Positions 12,030 to 24,167 of a stretch of 64,000 nucleotides of DNA are shown here, piece by piece. Numbering within the stretch: the first letter of the stretch is position 1; every line of letters starts with the position of its first letter. The notes under the pieces are model-generated. The model ran no database searches, had not been told where the DNA came from, and was given only the letters and a program-made list of their open reading frames with translations. The stretch comes from Asterias amurensis (Eukaryota > Echinodermata > Asteroidea > Forcipulatida > Asteriidae), in the NCBI RefSeq assembly GCF_032118995.1, contig NC_092650.1, positions 15,766,501 to 15,830,500 of the forward strand, given 5' to 3'. The position numbers and the translations under genes are program-made.

Positions 12030-12335
12030 GGCAGGGTATACCTTTGTGGTAATTGCTCCACAACTTCATGACAATAGAAACTTGCTTGGTAAACATCACT
12101 GGAGAGCTGTATAATTGTCAGTATAAAACATTGTTAGAGTAGAACTAAACCCTTTTGAAGTAACGTAGTTACAAAGAAAAGTCTTTTTTTCACCCCAAAA
12201 TGTTGAAGGTTTTATCAGACATCTGAAAGCACACAATTTTACGCATAATGTTTTTCTTCTTTAATTTTCTTCTTTAATTTTCTTCTTTGCAATTTCGATG
12301 ATCAATTGACCCCAAATTTTCCCAAATTGAAACCT
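12030..12335 (-). mobile_element. Old family A relative, degraded
   Basis: A GCAGGGTATACCTT-like end, then family A blocks (AAACATTGTTAGAG, CATCTGAAAGCACACAATTT) in reverse orientation. The far end is lost in A+T-rich sequence. Confidence 0.5.
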
Positions 12336-12800
12336 ACCTATTATTATAATTATTATTCTAACTGATTGCTTTTCTTTTTTTTACTATTGCTATCTAATTT
12401 GACACTGCTATATTTAAAAGTATAAATATTTTTTAATGAAACTTTTTCGGTTTTACCTTATAATCTAAAATGTATGGTTATTTAAGAAATTAACCTATTA
12501 TTAGAATTATCATTCTAATTGGTCGCTTTTTTTGTTGTTACGTTGAATCAGGGTGTTCTTGCAACAAATTTTAATTTAAAATGTAAACAAAATCCAAAAG
12601 TTATAATGGAATTTGGTTGTATCTTCATCTCTCAGCATTGAAACATTGTATGCAATTATTAGTTGCGATAATCATAAACCCTCCTATTATGCAAAGTACT
12701 TCACAAACCTTGCAGAGACCAGACAGCTACATTATTAAAAATTATACTCATTCAAGGGTATTTCTGAACCACAAGATCCACCGTGGGAGATTTCAATCCT

Positions 12801-13120
12801 GTGGCGTGTCGTGGCTGAGCGGATAAGAGCACCAGACTCAAGCTTTGGTGCTTTTGTTCAGCAGAGTGTGGGTTTGAATCCCGGTCGTGACACTTGTGTC
12901 CTTGAGCAAGACACTTCACTATAATTGCTTCTCTCCATCCGGGGGTAAAAGGGTGCCTGCGAGGGCAGAGATGGAATTAGCTTAGTGCGCTACATATTTG
13001 GCAGCACAGTCTGTATACTCCCCAGGGAGCTGAGATGGTTTAAGGAATGATTTAAGGCCCAGTGACCAGGGGTACTAAAGTTGGAAGCTCTTCTAGATGC
13101 CCTTTGGATGTATACAGCCC
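12801..13120 (+). mobile_element. tRNA-derived SINE
   Basis: The tRNA-like head has box A (GTGGCTGAGCGGATAAGAGC) and box B (GGTTTGAATCC), then CTTGTGTCCTTGAGCAAGAC. The body differs after ~100 bp from the other SINE copies here. Confidence 0.75.
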
Positions 13121-13222
13121 TGTATAAAAACTGATCATTGTTATCAGCATCGATATCGGAAAATTATTTAGGTAGTACAGGTCACACAAAATGGGCAAGA
13201 GTGTATTTGAAGGGTGATAACT

Positions 13223-13442
13223 GGGCCCAATTTCATGGCTCTGCTTACCGCCAAATTCTGCGCTTACGATCATGATTTGCACTAGCCTTGTTAGCGCAAA
13301 ATGCCTAGTAACGTGGATTATGCACGCGCAGAAGCCAAAATTCGCAGCTAACTTGTGAAATACACTTGCCGTAAGCACAGAATTCCCTGCTTTCGTAAGC
13401 GCCGATTCTGTGCTTACGGTAAACAGCCATAAAATTGGGCCC
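13223..13442. mobile_element. Family D variant MITE
   Basis: GGGCCCAATTTCATGGCTC and ATAAAATTGGGCCC ends. Inner TACCG(T/C)AAGC repeats pair with each other. Confidence 0.75.
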
Positions 13443-13792
13443 AGGTAGATTGTACCAGGCCTTGAATTACATGGAGGCTATCTATTTCTGGGTGTAGAAC
13501 TTACAGAGAGAGACTAGGCTTATCTTTCAGAATACTGGACAACAATTTTGTATCAAGATTTATTCGGTGATAACAAATAACTAATAAAAAAGACAACACA
13601 CATCATAACAGCTTCTCTTCTGTGTTAATTTGTTTGTTGCTGGATTTATGAATGTTATTATGATGATAGTGGTGGGGGCTAGTCAATCTTACTTGCAACT
13701 GAGAAGTTCAATAGCGAAGTGCCTTGCTTCATACGTTTGTATGGTGCCCTTTAACATCCAGCACAAGAACAGCATTTTTATCAATAAAGGCC

Positions 13793-14178
13793 TTAAAGAC
13801 AGTGTACACTATTGGTAATTGTCAAAGACTAGCCTTCACAGTTGGTGTATCTCAACATATGGATAAAATAACAAACCTGTGAAAATTTTAGCTCAATCGG
13901 TCATCGAACTTGAGAGATAATAATGAAAGAAAAAAACACCCTTGTCACACGAAGTTGTGTGTGTTTAGATGGTTGATTTCGAGACCTCAAGTTCTAAATC
14001 TGAGGTCTCAAAATCAAATTCGTGGAAAATTACTTCTTTCTCAAAAACTAAGGCACTTCAGAGGGAGCCGTTTCTCACAATGTTTTATACTATCAAGTTC
14101 TCCCATTACTCGTTACCAAGAAAGGTTTTATGCTAATAATTATTTTGAGTAATTACCAATAGTGTCCACTGCCTTTAA
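13793..14178 (+). mobile_element. Full-length family A TTAA MITE
   Basis: TTAA at both ends, 386 bp, all family blocks present including the AGACCTCAAGTTC/CTGAGGTCT palindrome. Confidence 0.9.
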
Positions 14179-14260
14179 AATGGAAAAATGGCAAGGGGTA
14201 AGTCCAGCATTTTTATCAAATTTAGGCCTTAAAATGAAAAAATGGCAAGGGGTAAGTCCA
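14179..14260. repeat. Short tandem duplication beside a MITE
   Basis: ATGGCAAGGGGTAAGTCCAGC occurs at about 14188 and 14243, a ~55-bp direct duplication. Confidence 0.7.
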
Positions 14261-14364
14261 GCATGCCTTTCAAAATAATGATTAAACTAAGCATGACTTT
14301 CAAAATATCCATTAACATGTAAAACCTGTTTAATCATTATATATAACAACATTTAATTTTGAAC

Positions 14365-14553
14365 CCCAGGCATCTGAAAGCACACAATTCTACGTATAAA
14401 GTGGCATTTTTTCTTCCATAAAATATTTCCTCCCAACTTTGGATGAGCAATTGAACCCAAGTTTTCACAGGTTTGTTATTTTATGCACATAATATTTGGT
14501 TACACCAAGTGAAGCAACTTGCCTTTGACAATTACCAAAAGTATACCCTGCAT
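14365..14553 (-). mobile_element. Family A relative, partial
   Basis: Holds CATCTGAAAGCACACAATTC to ATTACCAAAAGTATACCCT. The other half is missing. Confidence 0.6.
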
Positions 14554-15176
14554 GTAAGAATGACTGGTATGGGGTGAAGCCATAATAATAAAAACCTAAA
14601 AAGGGATATAAAATGACACTTTAATGAGGCCATGGTGGCTGCTAGCGGCTGGTACCGAGGTGTCGAAATATCCAGTTCAACTTGCCACCATCATACATCG
14701 CTTTATATAATGCTCAGAATGTTGTTGTATATTTTTTATCTGGACAATTAACAGTGCAACAAGATAAGCCACATCTGGGCAGTAATAAGAATGATTAAAC
14801 AAGACCATTACACAGAGCTAATCTTACAATTGATCTTAAGATTTGTATCAATCTTTAATTGCTACGCAAAGTGTGACAACACAATATAAATCACTATGGC
14901 AACACTGACAACTCATCTAACAGGGGGATCCAAGGTAAAATTTAGTTTTGTGATGCACACACATTATCAGGCGTGATATTTGGTCCCTGGAAACAATTAG
15001 GACAACTTTCTTGAGCACACAAGGGCAGACCTATAAGTATCTGCTATTTATAAAAACAATTTAGTTTTTTTTTTCCTTAAGGGCTAAACAAAACTTCAGT
15101 GATCTGTTTTAAGTAGGAATAATATCATGCCTGTTTTACGTTAGATGAAGTGCTAATAAAAATGGGGGAAAATCTT

Positions 15177-15446
15177 AAGCCCTTTTCACACCGATTCTCT
15201 TATCCTCAGGGAATACAGCCTTGGGGGAGGCCCCAGGACTGGCGCAATTTCACACTTAGTCCCTATATTCCACGGGGTTCCGGTTTAAAGAATACCCAAA
15301 GGTTTTACCGATTACCCCTTCTCCGGAGCAGGGGAGGCTAGTCTCCAGGGTATGCAAGTTTCCCAAGCAGAAAGTGATCATGCTGTGAAAAGGATGGTCG
15401 TTATTCCCTGGGCAATCCCGGAGTATAGAGTAGTGTGAACGGGGTT
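15177..15446. mobile_element. Possible MITE with CCCTTTTCACAC ends
   Basis: Weak inverted ends (CCCTTTTCACACCG and GTGTGAACGGGG), with a C/G-rich interior (CCTCAGGGAATACAG, TTCCCTGGGCAATCCCGG). Confidence 0.45.
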
Positions 15447-17435
15447 TTGGAAGTCCCTAACCTCAAGTTAAAACGGTGTAAAATGTAAAAATCCAAATAT
15501 ATTTGATGAAATACATTGTCAGTAGTTTTTGTTTGGATAATTCTTAGTTCATTCCTGAATGTTGATGGTGTTCCATCAGAACAGCACTGCATTTGAACTT
15601 TTGACTGTAATGTACATACCTCTTTGCATTTGATGACGTCAAATTTCAAAATGAGAGTATCAGATAAAATAAGAGCTATAATGTGCTTAGTGCAGTCTGT
15701 TTGGATTTTGAAAAACTACCTTTTTTCCTTCATAATTTGGAGCGCCTGGTAAAATGGTGCTAACTGATCAAGAGCCAAGAGTTGTCTTCAAAGAATTTGT
15801 TTAGCAAAAAGAAACGTTCGTTTTCTAAGTAAAACTTTCATTTTTGTTTAAAAATTTATGAGCATTCAAAGAAACTTTTGATCATTTACGTAAGAAAATG
15901 CCATTGACATTTTACACCGCCATAAAAATACACTTGATAATGTGACAATGATCATTTTAAGCATAGAGGAAGGACAGAGACCTTCCTCTATGTTTTAAGT
16001 AAGGGTCAAAATATGTTACAAGAAACATAGAGGAAGAAACAAACAAACAAACAACTATTTTGCTGTCAGGCCTCATATGTAGAACACATTTAACTGGGCT
16101 AAAAAACTGTGAAAAGCTGTTGTGTGCCCCTTGTATATGATGGAAGTCCAGCCAAAAAAGGACCACTTCTCTATGGTCCAACCAACATCCAACCATGGTC
16201 CAAACACTTCAAAAACACAAGTTTCTTCCTCGGAGGAAGGGCTTTTGTCTTTATATTTGTGTTGAAAAAAAGGCGGCAATTCTACTGTGCTCAAAATAGA
16301 ACAAGGTTAGATCTCCATGGATCATGGGGGATGTTGACAATGGGCCTATATCAGTATTTACCCAAAGGATTAAAGAGAGTTCTGCTGCACAAACATTCCA
16401 CATAGTTATGCTAGTACATGTACCGTTATAGGCAAATTTGGTCATCCATGGATAATTATGTCCCTATTGTCAATAACAAGCAGGGTTTTCAATGCAGTGG
16501 ATCACTGACTCCCCCCCCACCCCCAAACAAAAAAGTAGGTCTAAGGCCAAACAAATAAAACCTGTTTAGCGTACTTCTTTTTTTTTTTAAAAGGAAGGAG
16601 GGCCTTTTTTCCCCTTGTTTTTTTTTTAAGACAATAGGCTATGGCATTTTTCAAAATAAATTTTGTTCCGTCTGAGATCAATAAAATAAAATGTATCCCT
16701 CTTTTTCGTAAAAAAAAGAAAGGAAAAAAAAAAGCCCCTCAAAAGGAAGCGTGAGGGGACGCTAAACATGTTTGTTATGTTTGTTTTTTGGCCAAACAAC
16801 TGCCAATATTTCAATCACTGTAAGTGTTTACAGTCGGGGCAGAGGAGCTATATACCAGGTAACCATAGAGGTAGAATTTTTGTTTGCACAAAAAAACTTC
16901 CAGCATTTTACCAAAGATGTATGGACAGTTTACAAGAGTTTTTTCTTTTGTGGCAAAGGCTATTTCCTTCCTCCATGGACCTACTATCACAGTAAGTGTG
17001 CCTAAGTGTAACCATGAGAGACAAGCTTTGCTCAAACCCGACACCAACAAAACTTCACAACCCTTGGAAATCGGATGGTTCAATAAAAAATATCAAAACT
17101 CGTTGATCAAAAAACAACCTTGGAAATCGTTGAGTTAGCGTTGGAAACGCACTGTGCCTTGGCTTGACAGTGGCAAGTTGCTTTCAGCTGCTGGTCCAAA
17201 ATCTGAAATGAAAAAATAAAAAATCAACAATGGCACTTTTTTCCGAAGTTTTACACGCTTGGCTGCAGGAACAAGAAAGTACCGTTCAAACATTTCATAA
17301 ACACATTTTAAAGGTAAATAAAAGGAAAATTTAAGAAAAGAATTTTTGCTGGAGAAAACTGTGGCCATCAGGGCAGTTTTATAGAGCTGCAGGCTTAACT
17401 GTTTTGTGGTTGGCAGAAAAGAGCAGAAGACCAGC
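15447..17435. other. Gene-free stretch, nothing recognised
   Basis: Two CATAGAGGAAG copies flank 15963-16032. Poly(T)/poly(A) tracts lie at 16578-16730. No exon with splice context or known repeat was identified. Confidence 0.4.
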
Positions 17436-17621
17436 CGTCGATTTCACAAAACTGTTCCTAACTTTAAGATTGGTCTTAGGACTTAAGACGAGTCCCAACC
17501 CTGCACTGTAGCATGCAGACTTTAAAAGATTAATCCTAAGTTAGGACATGGAGGAATAAATTATTCCTCCATACTCGTCCTAACTCGAGTAAGACCAGTC
17601 CTAACTCTTTGTGAAATCCAC
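17436..17621. mobile_element. Family E palindromic MITE
   Basis: GTCGATTTCACAAAAC and GTTTGTGAAATC-type ends. The interior alternates TAGGAC and GTCCTAA motifs, giving a long stem. Confidence 0.8.
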
Positions 17622-18297
17622 TACAGGCATTTATACATGTTATGGTTCATTGTACACGGTAGTTTGGCTAGTAACCTTATTCTGCTTAGCATAATTTGTT
17701 GTGGTAAGCTACTTTTTAAGCTTAAGCAGCTCTACGAAATTTTGGCCAGTTAGCCCATGGTGTTACCAAACACCATGCAATGCATCAAATCCCACTTTGG
17801 AAAAAACATGCATGGGGCACCAAATTGAAGAAATCAGGGGGGGGGGGGCACTCCTAGGACAAATTCCAATGGATTACTTGGAACAAAAACTCCTTTATTT
17901 GTGGCACTTCTTTTCATAGCTTTTTCAATAGACCCTATTACATAACCGAACCAGGCCACAGGTTCTAAGTCAATTTGCACCCAAGCTTAACTTCCTCCCA
18001 ATCATGCTAATACAATGTAAAGGGATTATTTTGTATGGGTTTCTTTCCTTTAAAAATACATAATCATCTGACCAGAAAGACAAGCACTTTCGAAATGTGG
18101 ACAGAGGGCAAAGGTCAGCAGCCATGGTAACCAAGTAAACAATCACCCTGGATGTCAATGGATGTTTTGAATGACCACTAACTAGTTGTATTCTTTCTCA
18201 TGTTTGGACAGAGAATGTCAACAAAATAGACCACTGAGGTAGAAATTAGAACCTCCATGAAATAGACTAAGTGGATGAAGAACAGGCAGTGGTTTGA

Positions 18298-18637
18298 TTA
18301 AAGCCACTGGACACGGTTGGTAATTTCAACAAAATTGATGTTAGCATAAAAATGTAGCAAGGGAGAGCTGTTAATAGTATAAAACATTGTGAGAAACGGC
18401 TCCCTCTGAAGTACAATAGTTTTTGAGAAGGAAGTAATTTCTCACTAAAATATTTGAGTTTGAAAGCACACAACTTGTGCGACAAGGGTGTTTTTTTCTT
18501 CCATTATTTTCTCGCAACTTCAACGACCAATTGAGCTCAGATTTTGGCACAGGTTTGTTATTTTATGCATACTGTTGAGATGTACCAAGTGAGAAAACTG
18601 GTCTTTGACAATTACCAAAGGTGTCCAGTGCCTTTAA
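18298..18637 (-). mobile_element. Family A TTAA MITE, reverse orientation
   Basis: TTAAAGCCACTGGACAC start and GGTGTCCAGTGCCTTTAA end; lacks the internal AGACCT palindrome. Confidence 0.85.
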
Positions 18638-18813
18638 TAAGTCATTTATGAGCGACATTAGACAGTGACTTGCTTAGTCATAAGTTACTGCTTAAGTTTG
18701 ATTCCTCAGACTATTTTAAAGATAATTATTAAAGATTTTTCTTAAGTGAACTTTAATCACTATAGCCCAAACGAGCACAAGAAAATCTGTACACAGTGCC
18801 TGCTATGAACCTA

Positions 18814-19056
18814 GGCCCAATTTCATAGAGCTGCTTAAGCACAAAATTTTGCTTAAGCAAAAAAATCGTTGCTTAGTAAAATCAGATTACCGGCCAAGAC
18901 TCCACTCAATTGTTATGCTAAGTAAACAACAGCTAAATACCAGTCACAAGCAATATATATTGCATGAAATTTTTGCTAGTAACATGTAAAAAATAATCGA
19001 GCTATTTTCGTGCTTAAGCAAATTTTTCGCTTAAGCAGGTCTATGAAATTGGCCCC
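18814..19056. mobile_element. Family D MITE (TTAAGC subtype)
   Basis: Ends GGCCCAATTTCATAGAGC and CTATGAAATTGGCCCC. Inner CTTAAGCA motifs occur in both orientations. Confidence 0.8.
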
Positions 19057-19204
19057 AGAACACTGGGGTTACAGCTACTCTTTCATGGTTCTAAATGGCA
19101 GTGAAAGAACGAGTCACTACACCTTTTTTTTCCATCCACAACACAATTAACAGGAACATCTCTGTCTAATTCTAAAGGCTTTTTAAAAATATTTGTTTTA
19201 AATA

Positions 19205-19454
19205 TTGTAAAGTCACTTGACACTTTTGGTATTGTCGAAGACCAGTCTTCTCACTTGGTGTATCTCTACATTATGCATAAAATAACCAACCTGTGAACAT
19301 TTGAACTCAATTGGTTGTCGAATTTGCGAGAGAATACTGAAAGAAAAAAAACACCCTTGTGGCACAAGTTATGTGCTTTCAGGTGCCTTGATGAAGTACG
19401 TTTTTATGCTCACAATTATTTAGAGTAATTACCAATAGTGCCCAGTGCCTTTAA
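19205..19454 (+). mobile_element. Family A MITE with internal deletion
   Basis: The left part through GTTATGTGCTTTCAG is fused directly to the right end TTATTTAGAGTAATTACC. Confidence 0.75.
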
Positions 19455-19552
19455 CAATTTTGAGCTCAGGAAGGAACTAAACAATTCTTTAAGATCTTGT
19501 CTTTTTGTACCACAACATTCAAATCTCTTCTCAAAAATTATGTCACAGGTTT

Positions 19553-19765
19553 TTAAAGAATTTTGGGTACTTTTTCAAAATGTCCATAGATTTACATTAA
19601 ACTTACAGGGTTTGAAGATAATGATAGTGGAAAGCTTCCCTTCAATTATTACTTATCGAGGTGCTTTAGTTTTTAAGAAATGAGTAAAACAATGTAATGA
19701 AAATACGTTTGTAAATGCTTAAAATAATTTTTGTCTCATGAGACCAAAATTACATGCACCTTTAA
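19553..19765. mobile_element. Family G repeat copy
   Basis: Shares ACAGATTTACA-type and GTTTGAAGATAATG blocks, AAAGCTTCCCTT and AATGAGTAAAACAATGT with 31735-32010 and 61047-61225. Confidence 0.65.
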
Positions 19766-20117
19766 GGACTAATTTTGTGTCTGTTTTTGTCTTGTTTTGT
19801 TTTTTGTTTGACTGCTCCTTGAACACCCAGCAGGGTGGATATGTGCACGTTACAAGTCTATAAAGTACAGACAAACAAATTTCTAATTGAATATTTTTTT
19901 AAATATTTTTTTTTATAGATGTTTAACGATTCATCAAATAAAAATGTAATTGTACACCACTTGAATGTGAGGGTAGTGACTAGTTGATTCGTTTTCCACT
20001 TTTATTACGCCTCCATCTACTGAAAAACAGCCTTAGATTATATTAACTGTACTTATTGAGTTTCCTGTGACCTCATATAATAATGGCTGTTAATTTAAAT
20101 TCATCAATTATTGGTAT

Positions 20118-20507
20118 TTAAAGGAACACGTTGCCTTGGATCGGTCGAGTTGGTCTTTGAAAAGCGTTTGTAACCGTTTTTTATAAAATGCATATGGGTA
20201 GAAAGATGTTGTAAAAGTAGAATACAATGATCCACACAAACATGCCTCGACATTGCGTGGTTTTCCTTTTACCTCGTCGACTAACACGTCGGCCATTTAT
20301 GGGGGTCAAAATTTTGACTCCCATAAATGGCCGACCATGTTAGTTCGCACAGTAGAAGGAAAACCACGCAATTTCGAGGCAAACTTGTGTGGATCATTGT
20401 ATTCTACTTTTAAAACATCTTTCCAACCATATGCATTTTATAAAAAACGGTTACAAACGCTTTTGTTTTGACCAACTCGTCCGATCCAAGGCAACGTGTT
20501 CCTTTAA
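20118..20507. mobile_element. Family B TTAA fold-back MITE, full length
   Basis: TTAA on both sides, ends AGGAACACGTTGCC and GGCAACGTGTTCCT. The two halves are inverted copies meeting at a TCAAAATTTTGA centre flanked by GGCCATTTATGGG. Confidence 0.9.
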
Positions 20508-21049
20508 TTAACACCAAGCATCAAATGCTTTAATATTATCCAAGGACAACGTAATATTAAATTATGAATAAAAAACTTCCACTTAGAAATCAATAAACCT
20601 GGTAGTAGCAGGGAACGATGTCGTCTAGTAAATTTTGCAAAGCAACACAATTTAAAGGCTGAAATTGTTTTTTTGTTCACAGAATGCTAATGAGTGACAA
20701 ATCATGATTTGTACATTGGCAGTTGATGCGTTTTGTGGAGTATTTTGCTCAGCTATACAAGTGAAACCTAATCATGTGACAGCATCTAACCATTGAGAGT
20801 CCTTGAATCCTGTTGTATGTTTTGTTTTAACTACCGTTACACACTATTCTCTCTTGTTAAATTAATATAGTGGCTTACTGGTTTTTTTTTTATGCAAGTC
20901 GCCAGACACACAAGGCCTGAAGGCCACTTCAAGGTGTGGGCTACAAATCAACTATTTTTCCAGTTGCCACCTACTCCTAGGGCTGAAACAGGGTTACCCC
21001 TTTTACAGTCCATACAGATGAAGGCTTGGGTATCTTCAGTCCGAAACCT
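20508..21049. other. Gene-free stretch, nothing recognised
   Basis: AT-rich, with no conserved frame, tandem repeat or inverted end seen. Confidence 0.4.
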
Positions 21050-22022
21050 GGCTGGTAGAGCAGAAAGCACTACCTCCCCAATTCGAACCCACACTCTGCT
21101 GATCAAACACCAGAGCTTGAATCCGGCGCTCTTAACCCTTTAGCCCGCATACCGCCCGGAGGCGCCCTGCGTATTACCACGCATACCGCCTGCGTGCGTC
21201 CGCGCAGTTTGACATTGTGTAATTTGAGTTATAAACATGCGATTATAACGCAGTAAACAGCCATAGATAGAGCGCGATCTCAAGATGACAACAGTCTAAA
21301 AATAGCACATGGTCCACATAAGAAAAATTATGTAAGATTCAAAGGTCGAAAGTCATTTCACAACCAAACAACGCATGTATGAGTAGGTGCTTTTTCCCTG
21401 TGTGGAGTTGTACGTTTTCTCTGTGTAGCAGGACCGTATTGGGGATGTACCACGTACTACGAGCGCCTGTACACAGTAATGGCAGTCTCCCGCTTCTTGT
21501 ATCAGGTCAAACTTTCTGGTGTTTTTACATACGGAATACCGCGATTTGAAAGGATTTTACAAAAGATTTTAGGTACAGAAGGTATCTGTTGATAATCGAG
21601 GCATTTATTTTCATTTCTAAAGGTATGTTGTGATTATTTTCAACCATTTTTCGTAGCTTTGTTTTTCTGTCTCACGACAGTGAAGTTGAGAAAACTTGTG
21701 CGCACAACTTTCCACGTAAACAAACCTTCACTTGATACGCAAACAATGTTTTAACATTTTTGTTGATCTCTCTTATGTTTCCAACCTGAAATCTTGAATT
21801 TGGTGTGTCAAACAAAGGACCTGTGAAAATCATTCAAAAGATAATTTCATCATCTACAAAATAAACTCAACTTGTAACACAAGAAAATAATCACACCGAA
21901 AGTTATCCAACGATTTCTGGATACAGCCGGAAATCGATTGAATTTTCATGGCGCACTGTGGAGCGTCTGACGTTATGTTTACCGTTGCGTGCGCAAGGGT
22001 TAACAGCTCGCGGCCGTGACAC
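21050..22022 (-). mobile_element. tRNA-derived SINE split by a piggyBac-like insertion
   Basis: Left piece 21050-21131 (ACCCACACTCTGCTGATCA, then GGCGCTC). Right piece 22004-22022 (AGCTCGCGGCCGTGACACC). Rejoined they match the GTGCTCTTAACCGCTCGGCC head of the SINE at 44507-44900. Confidence 0.75.
21132..22003. mobile_element. piggyBac-like non-autonomous element
   Basis: TTAA at 21132-21135 and 22000-22003, ends CCCTTTAGCCCGC and GTGCGCAAGGG. The CCC(T)...GGG termini and TTAA site are the piggyBac hallmarks. No transposase frame is visible in its ~860 bp. A second partial copy lies at 55033. Confidence 0.7.
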
Positions 22023-22465
22023 CTCAACTTTTTACTACAAGCTGGTTCATCGAATTTGATTTTTATTTCATTTCAAAAATCTTCTTCAGTTTTTGCTTGC
22101 TTCTCTTGTTTGTTTCATTTTGTTTTGTCTTGTCCCCCCAACCACCATTTCACTTCTCCTCTGAACAGTTTGCTTTGTTTCATTTTATGTCATTTTAAAT
22201 AAGCAAGGCTGAACACTAACAGGGCAATAAATCTCATCTCAAAAATGTTGGGGTTTAAATTAAACATAATCTGCAGATAAAGCCATAATCCATTTAGAGG
22301 AGATTACATTGTATCTCTTAGGAGGAATAATAACAAGTGATTACTCAGGGCTCGATTTCAAAGCACGGCTAACCCTGGAGTTCGGAGCTTACATCATGGT
22401 CCCCCCCCCCCATATTATAGACCTTTATCACGATGTGGCCATTTTGATTTTACTCCATTCCAACC
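22023..22465. other. T-rich gene-free stretch
   Basis: Pyrimidine-rich 22080-22190, a C10 run near 22401; no gene or classified repeat. Confidence 0.35.
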
Positions 22466-24167
22466 ACTGATCTCCAATATACTGACTGGATAGGACATCG
22501 CGTCTAAACGCAGGCCGCGAGCGTATTTTTTCAAACGGGTGAAGACCGTTCGTCACACGAAATGCGCTGTACACTTTTAAATGGAGTTGCTGCAAGCAGA
22601 GAGAAGTTTTCGTCCTTTTAATTGCCATTTGGGGATAAATACAATTGGAATCGGATCAAACAAACTAAAAATGCTGATGGTGAAGTCGTGCACGGCTGTC
22701 AATCACTGGAGGAGGGAAAACTGAGTCGGCAAAGGGATTGTCTTTCCATAAGTAGGTAGGCCTTTGCATTTTTTTAGCGATTCATATTATTATTATTATA
22801 TCTAACGTTACAAATATAAGCCGGAAATTTAAACTATCTTTCATAAAAGAATTATTATAGGCCAAGTATTTGTTATTTTTACCGAGCAATACTATTTTTG
22901 TTTTCGCTCCGTTACAGATGGTTGTCTGGAATCGACGAGGACGGGAAGCCCGGATTTCAACAGATGTTTGTCATAGCATCAATAATTAAAAGGTTCGGGA
23001 AAGCGACAAGTATATGCGAATTATGTACAGACGATACAAGTTCGTTGAGAGGATCAGTCATCTCGGAAATAGCCGAGTATTTTGTTTTCATCTTTCTTGT
23101 TCTTTTCCCTCGATTTTAGCGAGTATGTAGTTCTCACTCTAGTGCCTACTCGAATTGTTTATTGTAGGAGCGTCTCTTGTTTTGTCTTTATATGGTTTAT
23201 TGCCATTTTCTCAATGAACTGAAAGAATAAAAAAAACATGTACCTGAATCCCAATACAGTTTCTCGGCCGAGTGTTTGTTTAGAAATTTAAATATCATTA
23301 TCGTAATACTAATAGGGCATTTGATAGAAACAAATGTAAAGTTAGTTTGCTTTATTGCATTTCAATCAGAAACTTTTTCATACTTCAAACTATCGATCGT
23401 CATGTTTTCCCCACATTTCTATTCTCAATTTACAACTTCAACTGACAGACTCAAACCCGACCAAGTGCACATTAATTTACCCGTTTGAAGGAATTGCGCC
23501 GCCATTTAACTGTTCCGCCAGAAATAAATATTTTTATTTTGGTCACAAATAACGAAGTCGGCTATTTCCGAGATGACTGATCCTCTCAACGAACTTGTAT
23601 CGTCTGTACATAATTCGCATATACTTGTCGCTTTCCCGAACCATTTAATTATTGATGCTATGACAAACATCTGTTGAAATCGGGGCTTCCAGCCCTCGTC
23701 GAATCCAGACAACCATCTGTAACGGAGCAAAACAAAAATAGTATTGCCCGGTAAAAATAACAAATACTTGGCCTATAATAATTAGTTTTATGAAAGATAG
23801 GTTAAATTTCCGGCTTATATTTGTAACGTTAGATATAATAATAATAATATGAATCGCTAAAAAAATGCAAAGGTCTACCTACTTATGGAAAGACAATCCC
23901 TTTGCCGACTCAGTTTTCCCCTCCTCCAGTGATTGACAGCCGCGCACGACTTCACCATCAGCATTTTTAGTTTGTTTGATCCGATTCCAATTGTATTAAT
24001 CCCCAAATGACAATTAAAAGGACGAAAACTTCTCTCTGCTTGCAGCAACTCCGTTTAAAAGTGTACAACGCATTTCGTGTGACGAACGGTCTTCACCCGT
24101 TTGAAAAAATACGCGCGCGGCCTGCGTTTGGACGCGATGTCCTATCCAGTCAGTATAATGGAGATCA
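22466..24167. repeat. Large inverted repeat: ~610-bp arms, ~480-bp spacer
   Basis: Arms 22466-23076 and 23558-24167 are reverse complements with only scattered differences. Each arm ends at the spacer side with TCGGAAATAGCCGA or its complement. Each can encode a peptide with QQMFVIASII, FGKATSICELCTDD and SSLRGSVISEIA preceded by a CGTTACAG acceptor-like site, with substitutions but no stop between arms. No known family was recognised. Confidence 0.85.

Noticed and set aside
22898-23119. Stand-alone gene in the inverted-repeat arm
   Set aside because: The peptide is shared by both arms, but there is no complete exon set, start or recognised family; reported only as part of the repeat.
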